A stretch of 64,000 nucleotides of DNA from DASRHD01 sp035485575. Lineage in GTDB: Bacteria > Verrucomicrobiota > Verrucomicrobiia > Opitutales > Opitutaceae. Below the pieces are notes generated by a model. It was not told the DNA's origin. It saw only the letters and a list, made by a program, of their open reading frames with translations, and made no database searches. Location of the stretch: contig DATHNW010000008.1 of assembly GCA_035485575.1 (NCBI GenBank), positions 124,001 to 188,000 on the forward strand. The letters are read 5' to 3'. The translations under genes and the position numbers were made by a program. Positions 26,001 to 34,393 of this stretch are shown here, piece after piece (position 1 is the first letter of the stretch; every line of letters begins with the position of its first letter).

Positions 26001-27104
26001 GGCCACGAGTTGGGGTTGTTGGGACGCATCGGTCTGAAAGGCGTCGTTAGCCGGGCTGTGGCCGGACAAGTCATGCCAGGTGCTGACCAAGCCGGTGCCA
26101 TCGGCGCTCACGCCAGCGTCGGAGCGGAGATAGACCCGCAGGCCGCCAAAGCCGTAAAGAAAGGCATCCGGATCGGGCACAAGGGGATTCCGGCCAAGGG
26201 CGATTTCCTGGCCGTCGCTCAAGCCGTCGCCGTCGGTATCGGGATTATTGGGGTCAGTCCCGTAGATGTATTCCTGGAGATTGGTCAGGCCGTCGCCATC
26301 GGGGTCGAGGTCACGCTGATTGATCGAGAGGCTGAGGCCGTGGGCGGTCTCCCAGTCGTCGGGGATGCCGTCATTGTTGACATCGGGGAAGAGCAGGTTG
26401 GTGGGGCCGGCGTAAAGAAGGTTCAAATAACTCGGTGCGCCAGGGTCGCCTTGGAAAATGAAAAAGGGCAGGGAGGTGAGGCTGTCGTCGAGAAAGGCCA
26501 CGTCATGGGCGGCAAACGCTCCATTGTAATAGAGGTCCCACGTCTTGGCGGTGAAATCGAGGCGGAAGGTCAGGCGCATCCAGTCGGAAGCCGTGTTGTT
26601 GCCATTGTTGATGGCAAAAATGGCGGGGGTGGGCACCCACCCGAGGCTGCCGTCCAGAGTAAAAATCTGGCCGCCGCCGACACCGTCATTGCGGACGAGC
26701 ACGGCAAGCGAAGTATCCAGATAAATAAAGGAAGAGATGGAAGAGCTGGCCACCGGCTTGAGGATGCAGTCGACATAGACGATCGGCTGGGCGGGGGACG
26801 GCGGGGCAAAGGGGATCCCGATTTCGGGAGTGGTTGTGCCAGGCTCCAGCACGACGGACTGGTTGCCCAGAAAGGAGACGGTGTTGGTGACATCGGCCGA
26901 GCCGCCGAGGACGAGCCAGTTTTGCTGGCCGTTGAGCGAACCGGTCGTGAATCCCAGCGATGAATCAAAGTCGGTGATATAAGGTAGGGTCGCCTGGCCG
27001 GCGGCGGAGAGCGCGAGGCCGGCGGCAAACCCGAGCAGGCAAATCAGACGTAATGCGGAAAAGCCCCGATGTCTCGCGACAAGGGGCGAAAAGTGATTTT
27101 TCAT
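20079..27104 (-). CDS. Giant secreted multi-domain protein with C-terminal alpha/beta hydrolase
   Basis: 2341 residues. Signal peptide about 1-38. N-terminal beta-sandwich to about 235. TSP3-like calcium repeats about 237-310 (DVNNDGIPDDWE, DPDGDGLTNLQEYIYG, DTDGDGLSDGQE). Two concanavalin/LamG-like domains about 318-531 and 631-853, each ending LxGKYA, with one fibronectin III between and four after (to about 1221). An invasin-like Ig domain lies at about 1223-1325, then an unassigned region. The C-terminal hydrolase (about 2005-2341) has ILFVHGWN and the nucleophile elbow LLAHSMGN, resembling DUF900-type enzymes. The start at 27104 opens the signal peptide. The substrate is unknown, possibly lipid or ester. 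Confidence 0.85.
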   Translation of the reverse strand: MKNHFSPLVARHRGFSALRLICLLGFAAGLALSAAGQATLPYITDFDSSLGFTTGSLNGQQNWLVLGGSADVTNTVSFLGNQSVVLEPGTTTPEIGIPFAPPSPAQPIVYVDCILKPVASSSISSFIYLDTSLAVLVRNDGVGGGQIFTLDGSLGWVPTPAIFAINNGNNTASDWMRLTFRLDFTAKTWDLYYNGAFAAHDVAFLDDSLTSLPFFIFQGDPGAPSYLNLLYAGPTNLLFPDVNNDGIPDDWETAHGLSLSINQRDLDPDGDGLTNLQEYIYGTDPNNPDTDGDGLSDGQEIALGRNPLVPDPDAFLYGFGGLRVYLRSDAGVSADGTGLVSTWHDLSGHSPANDAFQTDASQQPQLVAGAFNGHPLLHFNGSSDALRLPDAMNSATAGEIFIVTRVTGFNGAANGLCHFGTGDATAYGEGIVWDDFGTASVGSYHGPDSSLVTQCHIYNSSLAADGTSILRFNGREWRHLTGQTISFRSDPLLGSDWFNEWYNGDIAEVIAYDHPLTDAQRDSVYQYLTGKYAPPTISIPGQPSLHVCAIGTTTADLSWSADSAASQHTVATIERQTGTGDFTLIAQVRDADSYTDAGLSAGQAYAYRVKLTSYAGTSAYSDPVTVTALGTDLPGTGLRLWLRATAGVNTDGDGFVSTWADQSGLGHDAFQTDLSALPQAVANAANGLPVLRFNYASNDALQLPNVMQDPENPQSQAGAGEIFIVTRLADFTNPGPNGLCQFGNGYATAYAYNTVWDDFGTENQDSYSGPDSTVLTQSHIYDSSVSADGTSILRFNGVVSRSLTGQTVFFRPDPLLGSDWFGEHYNGDIAEVIVYDHVLTDAERSVVNTYLAGKYAVADTTPPTAPTDLAASDITQNSLTLNWTASTDNIGVVAYDVYKNGTLAGSSATPSLDVTGLTPNTAYSLTVKARDAAGNASDASAPLSVTTLADTSPPTAPTGLAASNVTMTSLTLTWTASTDDVGVTVYDIYSNGVPAGSSALTSFNLVGLSPNTTYSLTVKARDAAGNVSDASAPLSVTTLADTQAPSVPTGLAASNLGPTSFTLGWTVSTDNVGVAGYDIYNNGVLVGSSTTNTFNVTGLTVSTTYALTVQARDAAGNISAASAPLAVIPVLDTQAPTVPAALVASRILADSFQLTWTASTDNVWLSGYDIYQNGTLVGSTVTNAFSVTGLAPSTSYTFTVVARDTSGNVSAASDALAVTTLADYYGGNAPVVAIISGDAQSGPADAFLPQPVVIKVTDAAGVPLANAPIVADIVGGTGVLSADQGGSNPVSTLVLQTDDQGLAHLYLKTSAGSASTTDVVRVQTNPAYGSPQYLTANPPQPLTYVTVPLQPPDGVNVNQLVPQKITPNGHVLLKVSFFNFSLNPNVNPVPLTIGYRWYGGQFQSINRSPAWQSQGVHDLGDPEDGDFYAFDAGAISLADINDAGDVTGWVGTDFGAVNGGYDWFDQPAIWPNGNSAASELATGLPSASILKKDTEINNIYSVHSKNIPAFIADNGEIFGSYLQGAVFINDIHQTPITPGHIGLMTWPSAAGTPTFYDDTDGGPTSMQPETLLGVSPDGTMRLSSRRTSSTTLICSLNDTPLNRTADGPINNSGRFLSGTSWSEASLPLQSIPTLAGGAALAINGGQDILGRKSDGTYALWVWQPLSSAVAAQGIYLPVTTSFSLPSGTQINSLVPSMSDSRMLLGTLLGAGNAKMPVVLVPSPLLAVDANRDGQIKFSSDDASDQTSSDKPFRFWINDGRDGFSTVSGETDVQDALDPSAGPSNSQQNQITCTRDLENFTRLWLSIRGLNQAISSGQITVGLEWHSNTGDAQNGWGSSDGAPAINVYLAAPNHSDITQDGTLDYLTDAATAADQLSPYGFALGTVAKGQPFYFPADAFTTLSDTNPLAYFLFEGVARGKGCLVVTFNSGSPGNYTKICEGGSVYLDLKNIKELYERWTVGDGNGGAPATTAGISPDRLPAGGVQGLQYSSGDPGLAVPSDPNGNKYILFVHGWNLAPWEKDAFAETAFKRLYWQGYKGKFGTFQWPCTYGIDNELDAILNSANFDLGEWSAWRAAAPLRQLFQRLHGAYGDQLYLLAHSMGNVVAGEALRLAAQDGAGQLVNTYIASQAAVTDHCYDSSQPDNLDADLPTEILRPFLGAYPGTSNVYGDWLTSNSSTVIGVRINFYNVNDYALWHDVWELDQYLKPDQGAGQAYYYTFSGDVSTPNLNGFGKYSLGDPAGGSSLSLGTIANAPSSDRYEIMSMAGQARRRALGATIGLGGLEQFINLQSIWPPDSGTKGSSGLDYSARQWHSAEFLFTNVDQKGYWKTLLGPTGFDIIPTP

Positions 27105-27312
27105 GAGGGTCAGTGAAGCGGAAACAGCAAGCGTGGACTGCAAACAAGGCGTAGAAAGCGCAGGGCCTGGGGCCAAGGCAAATAAACTACCACGGCGGAA
27201 TCAACCCAATGGCGCGGCGCCCTTTTGGGCGGATATCAGCAATCTGCAAGCCAACACCGGGCACTGGCCGAAATTTCCAATACTGTCACCTCCGCAGGCC
27301 GGTCGAAGCCAG

Positions 27313-27903
27313 TCACGCCCACTCGGGCGGATTTTGCAGGTGGGGCTTGAGCACGCCGATGCAGGGGAGATTGCGGTAGCGCTCGGCGAAATCGAGGCCG
27401 TAGCCGACGGCGAACTTGTCGGGAATCTTGAAGCCCACAAAGTCGGCCTCGAAATCGACTTCACGCCTGCCTTTTTTCTCGAGCAGCACACACGTGCGCA
27501 CGCTGGCCGGCCGCAGCTTCTTGATGGTCTGCACCACGAGGGCGAGAGTCTTGCCGGTGTCAAGGATGTCGTCGACGAGCAGCACGTGCCGGTTGCTGAG
27601 GTCGAGCGTGAGGCTGTGCAGGATCTGCGGCTTGCCGGTGGACTTGGTCTCGTTGCGGTAGCTCGAGATGCGGATGCAGTCGAGGCGCACGGGGTTCCTG
27701 ATTTCGCGCAGGAGGTCGGCGGCAAAAAGGATGGAGCCGTTGATGATGGCGATGGCGGTGATTTCCTCGTGGCCATAGAGGCTGGAAATCTCGGTGCCCA
27801 GCTTCCGGAGGCGGCGCTTGATGGCGACTTCGGAAACGAGGACGTTTTCGAGGTCGGCGTGGGCGGTGAAAGCGGAAGCCTTCGGCATAAGTGATACGGG
27901 CAT
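27313..27903 (-). CDS. hpt: Hypoxanthine phosphoribosyltransferase
   Basis: 196 residues. A purine-salvage enzyme that makes IMP or GMP from hypoxanthine or guanine and PRPP. The PRPP loop VLLVDDILDTGKT and the upstream AIINGSILFAADLLREI (consensus LkGs) are intact, and the C-terminal VDFEADFVGFKIPDKFAVGYGLD is typical of bacterial Hpt. The ATG at 27903 was used; an internal ATG five codons later is also possible. It is divergent from the ABC gene at 28023. Confidence 0.94.
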   Translation of the reverse strand: MPVSLMPKASAFTAHADLENVLVSEVAIKRRLRKLGTEISSLYGHEEITAIAIINGSILFAADLLREIRNPVRLDCIRISSYRNETKSTGKPQILHSLTLDLSNRHVLLVDDILDTGKTLALVVQTIKKLRPASVRTCVLLEKKGRREVDFEADFVGFKIPDKFAVGYGLDFAERYRNLPCIGVLKPHLQNPPEWA

Positions 27904-28022
27904 AAAGCAAAGAGCGCGCCGCGCGGCAAGGGTTCCCGATGAAAACGAAGGTTAATTTTGCACGGGCGCTAATTTTTTGACTTTACGGTGGCGGCGGGTT
28001 GCCTGACCGGGCGGCGCGGCGC

Positions 28023-29096
<1,074 letters not shown>

Positions 29097-29114
29097 GGAA
29101 AGAGGAAGGGGAAG

Positions 29115-29376
29115 AAGAAATTAACGCAGAGGCGCGAAGGAGCGGAGAAGGGGGATTTAATGCAGAAACCAGGAAATGAAATCTTTAACGCGGGGACACA
29201 GGGATACGGAGGCGCGGAGAAGGGAAAGACGCCCAATTGGGATTGAATTAAGAAGCCAGGAAGCCCGGAAATTTTTAACGCACAGGCGCCGAGAGGTGAA
29301 GGTGCAGAAGGCAGGAAGCGGAAAAGCATGCTCCCGCGCGCTCTGCGTCTTGGCGCCTTTGCGTTAAACCTGAAGG
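29115..29376. repeat. Cluster of dispersed repeat units (TTAACGC type)
   Basis: The motif TTTAACGC followed by an AGGCGC-like block appears at about 29120, 29187 and 29276. Inverted, as GGCGCCTTTGCGTTAAAC, it appears at about 29351-29368, so the cluster is bounded by inverted copies. Between them lies AAGAAGCCAGGAAGCCCGGAA (about 29249), the same string found around the GxxExxY gene. No gene is present. The cluster resembles dispersed repeats seen near GxxExxY genes in other genomes. Confidence 0.55.
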
Positions 29377-29388
29377 CCCGAAGCAGCC

Positions 29389-32300
29389 TTAGCAGGCCAG
29401 CGGTGCGACCCTGGCCTTGCGTCGCTGCCAAATGAAGAGGCCAAGGGCTCCTGCCATGAGCAGGGCACCGTAGGTTCCGGGCTCGGGGACGGGCGTGATC
29501 TGGTGGTTGTTGTCCGGGCCGTCGGTGTAAGTCAGCCACTTGGTGGGATCGCTGGCATAGGGGCTGTTGAAGGTGATCTGGGAAAGGGCGGTGGCACCGG
29601 GGTTATTGGTCGAATAGAAATAGTCCGTGACATCGGCCCAGTTGGTGATGGTGAGGGTGACGCCGGCGTCGATGATGAAGTTGGTGGTGTCGAGAATGGA
29701 GGCCAGGCTGTTGCCGAAATCGATGGTGGAATTGCCGGTAATGTGGAGGGTGTCGACCGTGAGCTTGTAGCCGGCGAGGCCGAGGGTGCCGCCGGCGAGG
29801 TCGAGTTCGCCGTTGAAGAGCTGGTTGGCGCCGAGGGTAAGGGTGCCTCCGCCGGTGAGGGTGGCGGTGCCGGTCCCACCCAGGCTGCCGGTGAGAGTCA
29901 GCGAGGTGGGGAGGCCATGAAGAACATCGGTGGCGAGGACGTTGAAGGTGGTGGAACCATTGATGGTCAGGTTGCTGCCGATGGTGGAAGCGCCGGATTC
30001 GTTAAAGATGGTATTGGTGCCGTTGAAGACCATGGCGGTCGTGACCGTGCCGGTGTTGGCCCAGAGGCCCAAGGTGGTGCCGGTGTTGAAGGTGAAAGTT
30101 CCGCTGCCGGTGGCGTCGGTGCTGGTCTGGATGGCAAACTCGCCCTGGTTCACGACGATGTTGCCATTGCCGTTGATCGTGCCGCCCACGACACTGACCT
30201 GGTTCGCGCCGGTTTTGGTCAGCGTGTTCGTGCCAAGATCGAGGGTGGCCGCGCCGCCCCGAACGTCGAAGCGGCTGGTGCCGCCGATGGTGGCGTCGCC
30301 GGTGAGGGCGATGTCCTGGAAAGCAGCGGTCTGATCGTAGCCGGAGGAGTTGATGATGGCTCCATTGCCGCCAACGCCCGCGCCGGAAATATTGAACTGT
30401 TTCGCGCCGAAATAGACGCTGCTGACCGAGGTGGCACCGCCGATATCGAGCGTGCCGCCGCCGGAGATGCTGACCGCGCCGCCGGGCACCGCACCGAGCG
30501 AACTGGTGGCAACAGCGGTGTTATTCGTGGTGTTGCTGGTGGCGACCAGCGTGCCGCCGGTGATATTGGTGGTGCCGGTGTAAGTATTGGCGCCGGTGAG
30601 CGCCCATTCGCCTGCGCCGGTTTTGGCGAGGGAGGTGGCGCCGGTGTTGTCGCCGATGATCGCGGCGAGGGTGTTGGCGCCGGTGTTGGTGCCGGTAAGG
30701 GTGAGGGTGCGCGTGCCGGTCTGGGCATTGAAGGCCATGCTGCCGGTGTTGTTAAAATTGACCGCGCCCGAGCCGGAGGCGTCGATCGTGCCGCCGCTGG
30801 TGCCGACGGAGAAGAGCCGGTTGGTGGCCACGGCTGCACCGGTGTACTGGAGCGTGCCGCCGTTGAGCACGAGATTGGTGGCGGCGTTGGTGGAGTTGCC
30901 GAGGTTGCTGGTCGCGCCGCCATTGGCCAGCGAACTGACGGAGAGCGTGCCGGCGTTGATGGTGGTCGCGCCGGTGTAGGTATTGGCGCCCGAGAGCACG
31001 AGCGTGCCGGCACCGGCCTTGGTGAGGCCGAACGTGCTGGCACCGTCATTGATGATGCCGCTGAGAGTGAGCTGGGAACCGCTGGCCGCCCCCATGGTGG
31101 TGTTGCCCGCGAGGGTAACGGCGCCGGCAAAGGAACTGGTGCCCGAAGTATTGTCGATGGCCCCGTTGCTTCCCGCTGCGCCGGTGCCCGTGACGGAAAC
31201 GGCCTCGGCGGTTGAATAGTTCACGCCCTGGAAGGCGAGCGTGCCGCCGGAGCTGACCGTGGTGGAACCAGCCGTGGTGCCGAGGGCATTGTTGCTTGCG
31301 GCAATCAGTGTGCCGGCGCTGATGGCAGTGGCGCCAGTATAGGTATTGCTGCCGGAAAACATGAGCGTGCCATTGCCGGTGCCACCGGATTTGGTGACAT
31401 TGAAGCCGCCGCTGATCACGGAGGAAATCGTGAGATCAACTGTGGCATTGGAAGAGTCGTTGATCGTGAAGGTGCGGTTGCCGCCGAGGGCAAGAGTGCC
31501 GCCCGAGATGGTCGAACCGAAGGGATTGTTGGTGGCGGTGTAGGTGACAGTGCCGCCGAGGGTGAGGGTGCCACCGCTGCCGATATTAAGATTGTTGGTG
31601 GCTCCGGTGCCGGTGCCACCAAAAGTGAGGGCGCCGATGGTCTGAATGTGGCCGTTGAGGTCCAAGGTGGAGGTGCCGGCCGCGGTGTCATTGATGGTTA
31701 CGGCGCCGGTACCGAGGGCTCCGTTGATGCCGGAGGTGATGGTGCCGTGATTGATGGTGGTGGCGCCGGTGCCGGTCGCGGCGCCGTTGAGCGTGAGATT
31801 GTTGGCGCCGGTTTTGGTGAGGGTCCGGGTGCCGTCGGCCAGACCGGAGGAAAGAGTGATGTCGCCGGTGCCGCCGATGGTGGAGTTGCCGCTGAAGGTG
31901 ACGGTGCCGGCATAGGTGGCCGCAGTGGCGCTGGAGTTGGTCAGGGCCCCGTTGCCGCCGATGCCGGTACCGGTGATGCTGAGCGCCTCATTCGTCGCGA
32001 GAGTGATGCCGTTAAGGTCGAGCGCGCCGCTGGAAACGGTGGTCGATCCCGCGGTCGTGCCGAGGGCGTTGGCGTTGCCGAGCATGACCGTGCCGTTGCT
32101 GATGCTGGTCGCGCCCGTGTAGGTGTTGGTGCCTGAAAGCAGGAGAGTGCCGGTGCCGGAGTAGGTCAGGGTGCCGCTCCCGGTGGCGATGGCGCCCGTA
32201 ACCGTGGTATTGCCCGAACCGGTGACGATGAGATTGCGGTTGGTCCCGCTGATGTTGGCGAAAGTCAGGCTGCCCGTGCCGTTGTTCGTGACGGTGCGGT

Positions 32301-32886
32301 TGCCGGTGAGCGTCACGGTCCCGCTGAAGCTGTCCGTGCCGGATCCGGAGTAGGTGAGATTTGCACCGAGATTGGTGGTGGCACTGCTGACCGAAATGTC
32401 ATTGGCGCCACTTAACGTCAGGGCGCTGTTGATGTTCAAGGTCGACGCGGCGAACGCGAGATCCCCGGAAGCCGCGTTCCATGTTTGCGTGGCATTGACC
32501 GTCACCGCGCCGGTGCCGCTGAAGGTTTGTGCAAAGGTGTCGTTGTTGGTTATGCCGCCGCCATCGACCGTAAGGGTCTGCCCACTGGTATTGATGGTGT
32601 AGCCGCTCGTGCCGGCATTGGTAAAGGTGAGGCCTAAGGCAGTGCCGGCACCGGTGAACGTGAGCGTGTAATTACCGCCGGTCGGATTACCGAAACTTGC
32701 CGTGGTGGTGGCAGTGGGAACAGCGTTACCAACCCAGTTTGTCCCGGTATTCCACGAGGTCGTCGTACCGACCCAAGTTTGCCCGTCGAGATGCGTCGTG
32801 GAGATGAGCAGCAGGCATGACGTCACCAAAGCCAAGACGATCTTGGCCCAAAGGGCCGAAAATTTATGGGCACAGCTGGAGGGCAT
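29389..32886 (-). CDS. PEP-CTERM protein with autotransporter-type beta-strand repeats
   Basis: 1165 residues. Signal peptide with hydrophobic core IVLALVTSCLLLI. Most of the protein is Gly/Thr/Asn-rich beta-helical repeats of the passenger type (LTKTGAGTLVLSGANTYTG, TINAGTLS), with at least four full NTYTGAT units and two nearly identical ANALGTTAGSTTVSSG segments. It ends in a PEP-CTERM signal: VPEPGTYG, a membrane helix, then QRRKAR. The signal predicts exosortase-dependent sorting to the cell surface together with exopolysaccharide. No barrel domain is present. The ATG at 32886 was chosen as the signal-peptide start. Confidence 0.88.
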   Translation of the reverse strand: MPSSCAHKFSALWAKIVLALVTSCLLLISTTHLDGQTWVGTTTSWNTGTNWVGNAVPTATTTASFGNPTGGNYTLTFTGAGTALGLTFTNAGTSGYTINTSGQTLTVDGGGITNNDTFAQTFSGTGAVTVNATQTWNAASGDLAFAASTLNINSALTLSGANDISVSSATTNLGANLTYSGSGTDSFSGTVTLTGNRTVTNNGTGSLTFANISGTNRNLIVTGSGNTTVTGAIATGSGTLTYSGTGTLLLSGTNTYTGATSISNGTVMLGNANALGTTAGSTTVSSGALDLNGITLATNEALSITGTGIGGNGALTNSSATAATYAGTVTFSGNSTIGGTGDITLSSGLADGTRTLTKTGANNLTLNGAATGTGATTINHGTITSGINGALGTGAVTINDTAAGTSTLDLNGHIQTIGALTFGGTGTGATNNLNIGSGGTLTLGGTVTYTATNNPFGSTISGGTLALGGNRTFTINDSSNATVDLTISSVISGGFNVTKSGGTGNGTLMFSGSNTYTGATAISAGTLIAASNNALGTTAGSTTVSSGGTLAFQGVNYSTAEAVSVTGTGAAGSNGAIDNTSGTSSFAGAVTLAGNTTMGAASGSQLTLSGIINDGASTFGLTKAGAGTLVLSGANTYTGATTINAGTLSVSSLANGGATSNLGNSTNAATNLVLNGGTLQYTGAAVATNRLFSVGTSGGTIDASGSGAVNFNNTGSMAFNAQTGTRTLTLTGTNTGANTLAAIIGDNTGATSLAKTGAGEWALTGANTYTGTTNITGGTLVATSNTTNNTAVATSSLGAVPGGAVSISGGGTLDIGGATSVSSVYFGAKQFNISGAGVGGNGAIINSSGYDQTAAFQDIALTGDATIGGTSRFDVRGGAATLDLGTNTLTKTGANQVSVVGGTINGNGNIVVNQGEFAIQTSTDATGSGTFTFNTGTTLGLWANTGTVTTAMVFNGTNTIFNESGASTIGSNLTINGSTTFNVLATDVLHGLPTSLTLTGSLGGTGTATLTGGGTLTLGANQLFNGELDLAGGTLGLAGYKLTVDTLHITGNSTIDFGNSLASILDTTNFIIDAGVTLTITNWADVTDYFYSTNNPGATALSQITFNSPYASDPTKWLTYTDGPDNNHQITPVPEPGTYGALLMAGALGLFIWQRRKARVAPLAC

Positions 32887-33128
32887 GAACAGGAGCGCGC
32901 TAGGCTCTATTCTAGGCTCCCAATTTTTCGGCCTTTTGTCAAGGCTCGCATAGGGTAATACCCCTATATTTTGCAATCAAATTGCTAATATTTTATAAAA
33001 TCATCGCCTGCAAGCAGCTGAAATGCGCTGATTTTGATAATTTTGGCCAGCGGCTCAAAAAAATCCGGGATTAATTTGCAGGGCCGCGTGCGGCGCCATG
33101 CAAAAAGACGTTACGTTTATGTAGCAGC

Positions 33129-34382
33129 CTACGCGACGAAAGGCATCGGCTCATAGTTCCTGCCGAGCACCGCGACGTCCGGGCAGTCGAGCCAGCGATC
33201 GAGCATGGTGGCATAAACCTGGCGGAAATCGGTACTGAAGGTGATGTCCTGATTCTTGGGCAAATCGAGGGAGGGCGCGGTGCCGTGCAGGCCGGCCTTG
33301 AGCTGCGAACCCATGACGAAGAGCGGTGCGGCGGTGCCGTGATCGGTGCCTTTGTTGCCATTTTCACTGGCCCGGCGGCCGAACTCGGAAAAGGTCATGG
33401 TGAGCACCTGCTGGTCGAGCTTGTGCGCCTCGAGATCCTTTTGGAAAGCGGCGAGGCCGTCGGAAAGCGTGCGCAGGAGATTGGCCTGGGTGTTGAGCTG
33501 ATTGGCGTGCGTGTCGAAGCCGGTGAGTGAGACAAAATAAATGCGGGTGGAAAGGCCGGCGGCGATGAGCGCGGAGACGTTGCGCAACGAGGCGGCGAAC
33601 GGCGTCGTGGGATAGGCGGCGGCGGGGCGGTAGGAACCGAGCACCTTCTGCACGTGCTTCTCGGTGACGAGCGCGTCCATCATCGTGTGCTTGAGGAAAC
33701 TGGCGCTGTCGTTTTCGGCGGCGCCGGGATGGTTGACGAGTTTTTCGAGCAGCTGGAGATTTTCGCGGCTGCGGCGGCCATTGCCGTAGGGCGACAGGCC
33801 GAAAGTATTGTGGTCGTGCTCGGCCATGAAGGACTGCGGAACGCCGTTGGTGATATGCACGGCGCAGGGATCGGCGTCGGCGGTGGGCGTGCCGTTGCAG
33901 GCGTTGTCCATGAAGCGGCCGATCCAGCCGGTGGAGAGGTACTGGTTGGTTTCGCTGGCGGTTTCCCAAATTTCGGTCGAGCGGAAGTGGCTGCGGTTGG
34001 GGTTCGGGTAGCCGACGTTTTGAACGACAGCCAGTTTGCCGTCGTTCAACAATCCGCTCATCGCGCCCATCGAGGGATGGAGGCCGAGCGGCGAGTTGTT
34101 GATTTTCAGGACCTGGTCCTTGGCGATGCCGAGGGTGGGGCGCAGGCGATAGTAATTGGCGTCCTCGTAGGGGATGAGCGTGTTGAGGCCGTCGTTGCCG
34201 CCGGCGAGCTGGACGAGGACGAGGATGGTGCGGTCCTTTTCGGGCGCGGGCGTGGCGGCAAGGGTGGATTGGACGAGGAACGACGGCGCGAATTGGCTGA
34301 AGGCAAGCAGACCGATGCCCCGGCTGGTGAGGCTGAAGAATTCGCGGCGGGTGGTGGGAAGGAAATTATTGGGATTTTTCAT
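33129..34382 (-). CDS. DUF1501 family protein with Tat signal
   Basis: 417 residues. The N-terminus TTRREFFSLTSRGIGLLAF is a twin-arginine signal, so the protein is exported folded. LVQLAGGNDGLNTLIPY and TMTFSEFGRRASENGNKGTDHGTAAP are signatures of DUF1501, a family related to the alkaline-phosphatase/sulfatase fold. The biochemical activity of the family is not established. The start lies 11 bases after the stop of the DUF1800 gene. The two families are commonly adjacent, and a shared role is likely. Confidence 0.9.
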   Translation of the reverse strand: MKNPNNFLPTTRREFFSLTSRGIGLLAFSQFAPSFLVQSTLAATPAPEKDRTILVLVQLAGGNDGLNTLIPYEDANYYRLRPTLGIAKDQVLKINNSPLGLHPSMGAMSGLLNDGKLAVVQNVGYPNPNRSHFRSTEIWETASETNQYLSTGWIGRFMDNACNGTPTADADPCAVHITNGVPQSFMAEHDHNTFGLSPYGNGRRSRENLQLLEKLVNHPGAAENDSASFLKHTMMDALVTEKHVQKVLGSYRPAAAYPTTPFAASLRNVSALIAAGLSTRIYFVSLTGFDTHANQLNTQANLLRTLSDGLAAFQKDLEAHKLDQQVLTMTFSEFGRRASENGNKGTDHGTAAPLFVMGSQLKAGLHGTAPSLDLPKNQDITFSTDFRQVYATMLDRWLDCPDVAVLGRNYEPMPFVA

Positions 34383-34393
34383 GGCGGGTAGCG

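Noticed and set aside
25092..26963. 623-residue plus-strand ORF inside the giant gene
   Set aside because: It is antisense to LamG-like and TSP3-like domains that are clearly coding; it has low-complexity Gly/Val/Ala composition.
29097..29388. Possible CRISPR array because of repeated units
   Set aside because: Units are unequal in length, spaced irregularly and partly inverted, and no cas genes are nearby.
29503..31215. 570-residue plus-strand ORF opposite the PEP-CTERM protein
   Set aside because: It mirrors the repeats of the real gene; Gly/Val/Ala-rich with no signal or domain.
32950..32967. Operator-like palindrome ATAGGG-N6-CCCTAT upstream of the PEP-CTERM gene, with TTGACA and TAGAAT nearby
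   Set aside because: The -35/-10 spacing would be 22 bases and the palindrome is short; not enough to call a promoter or operator.
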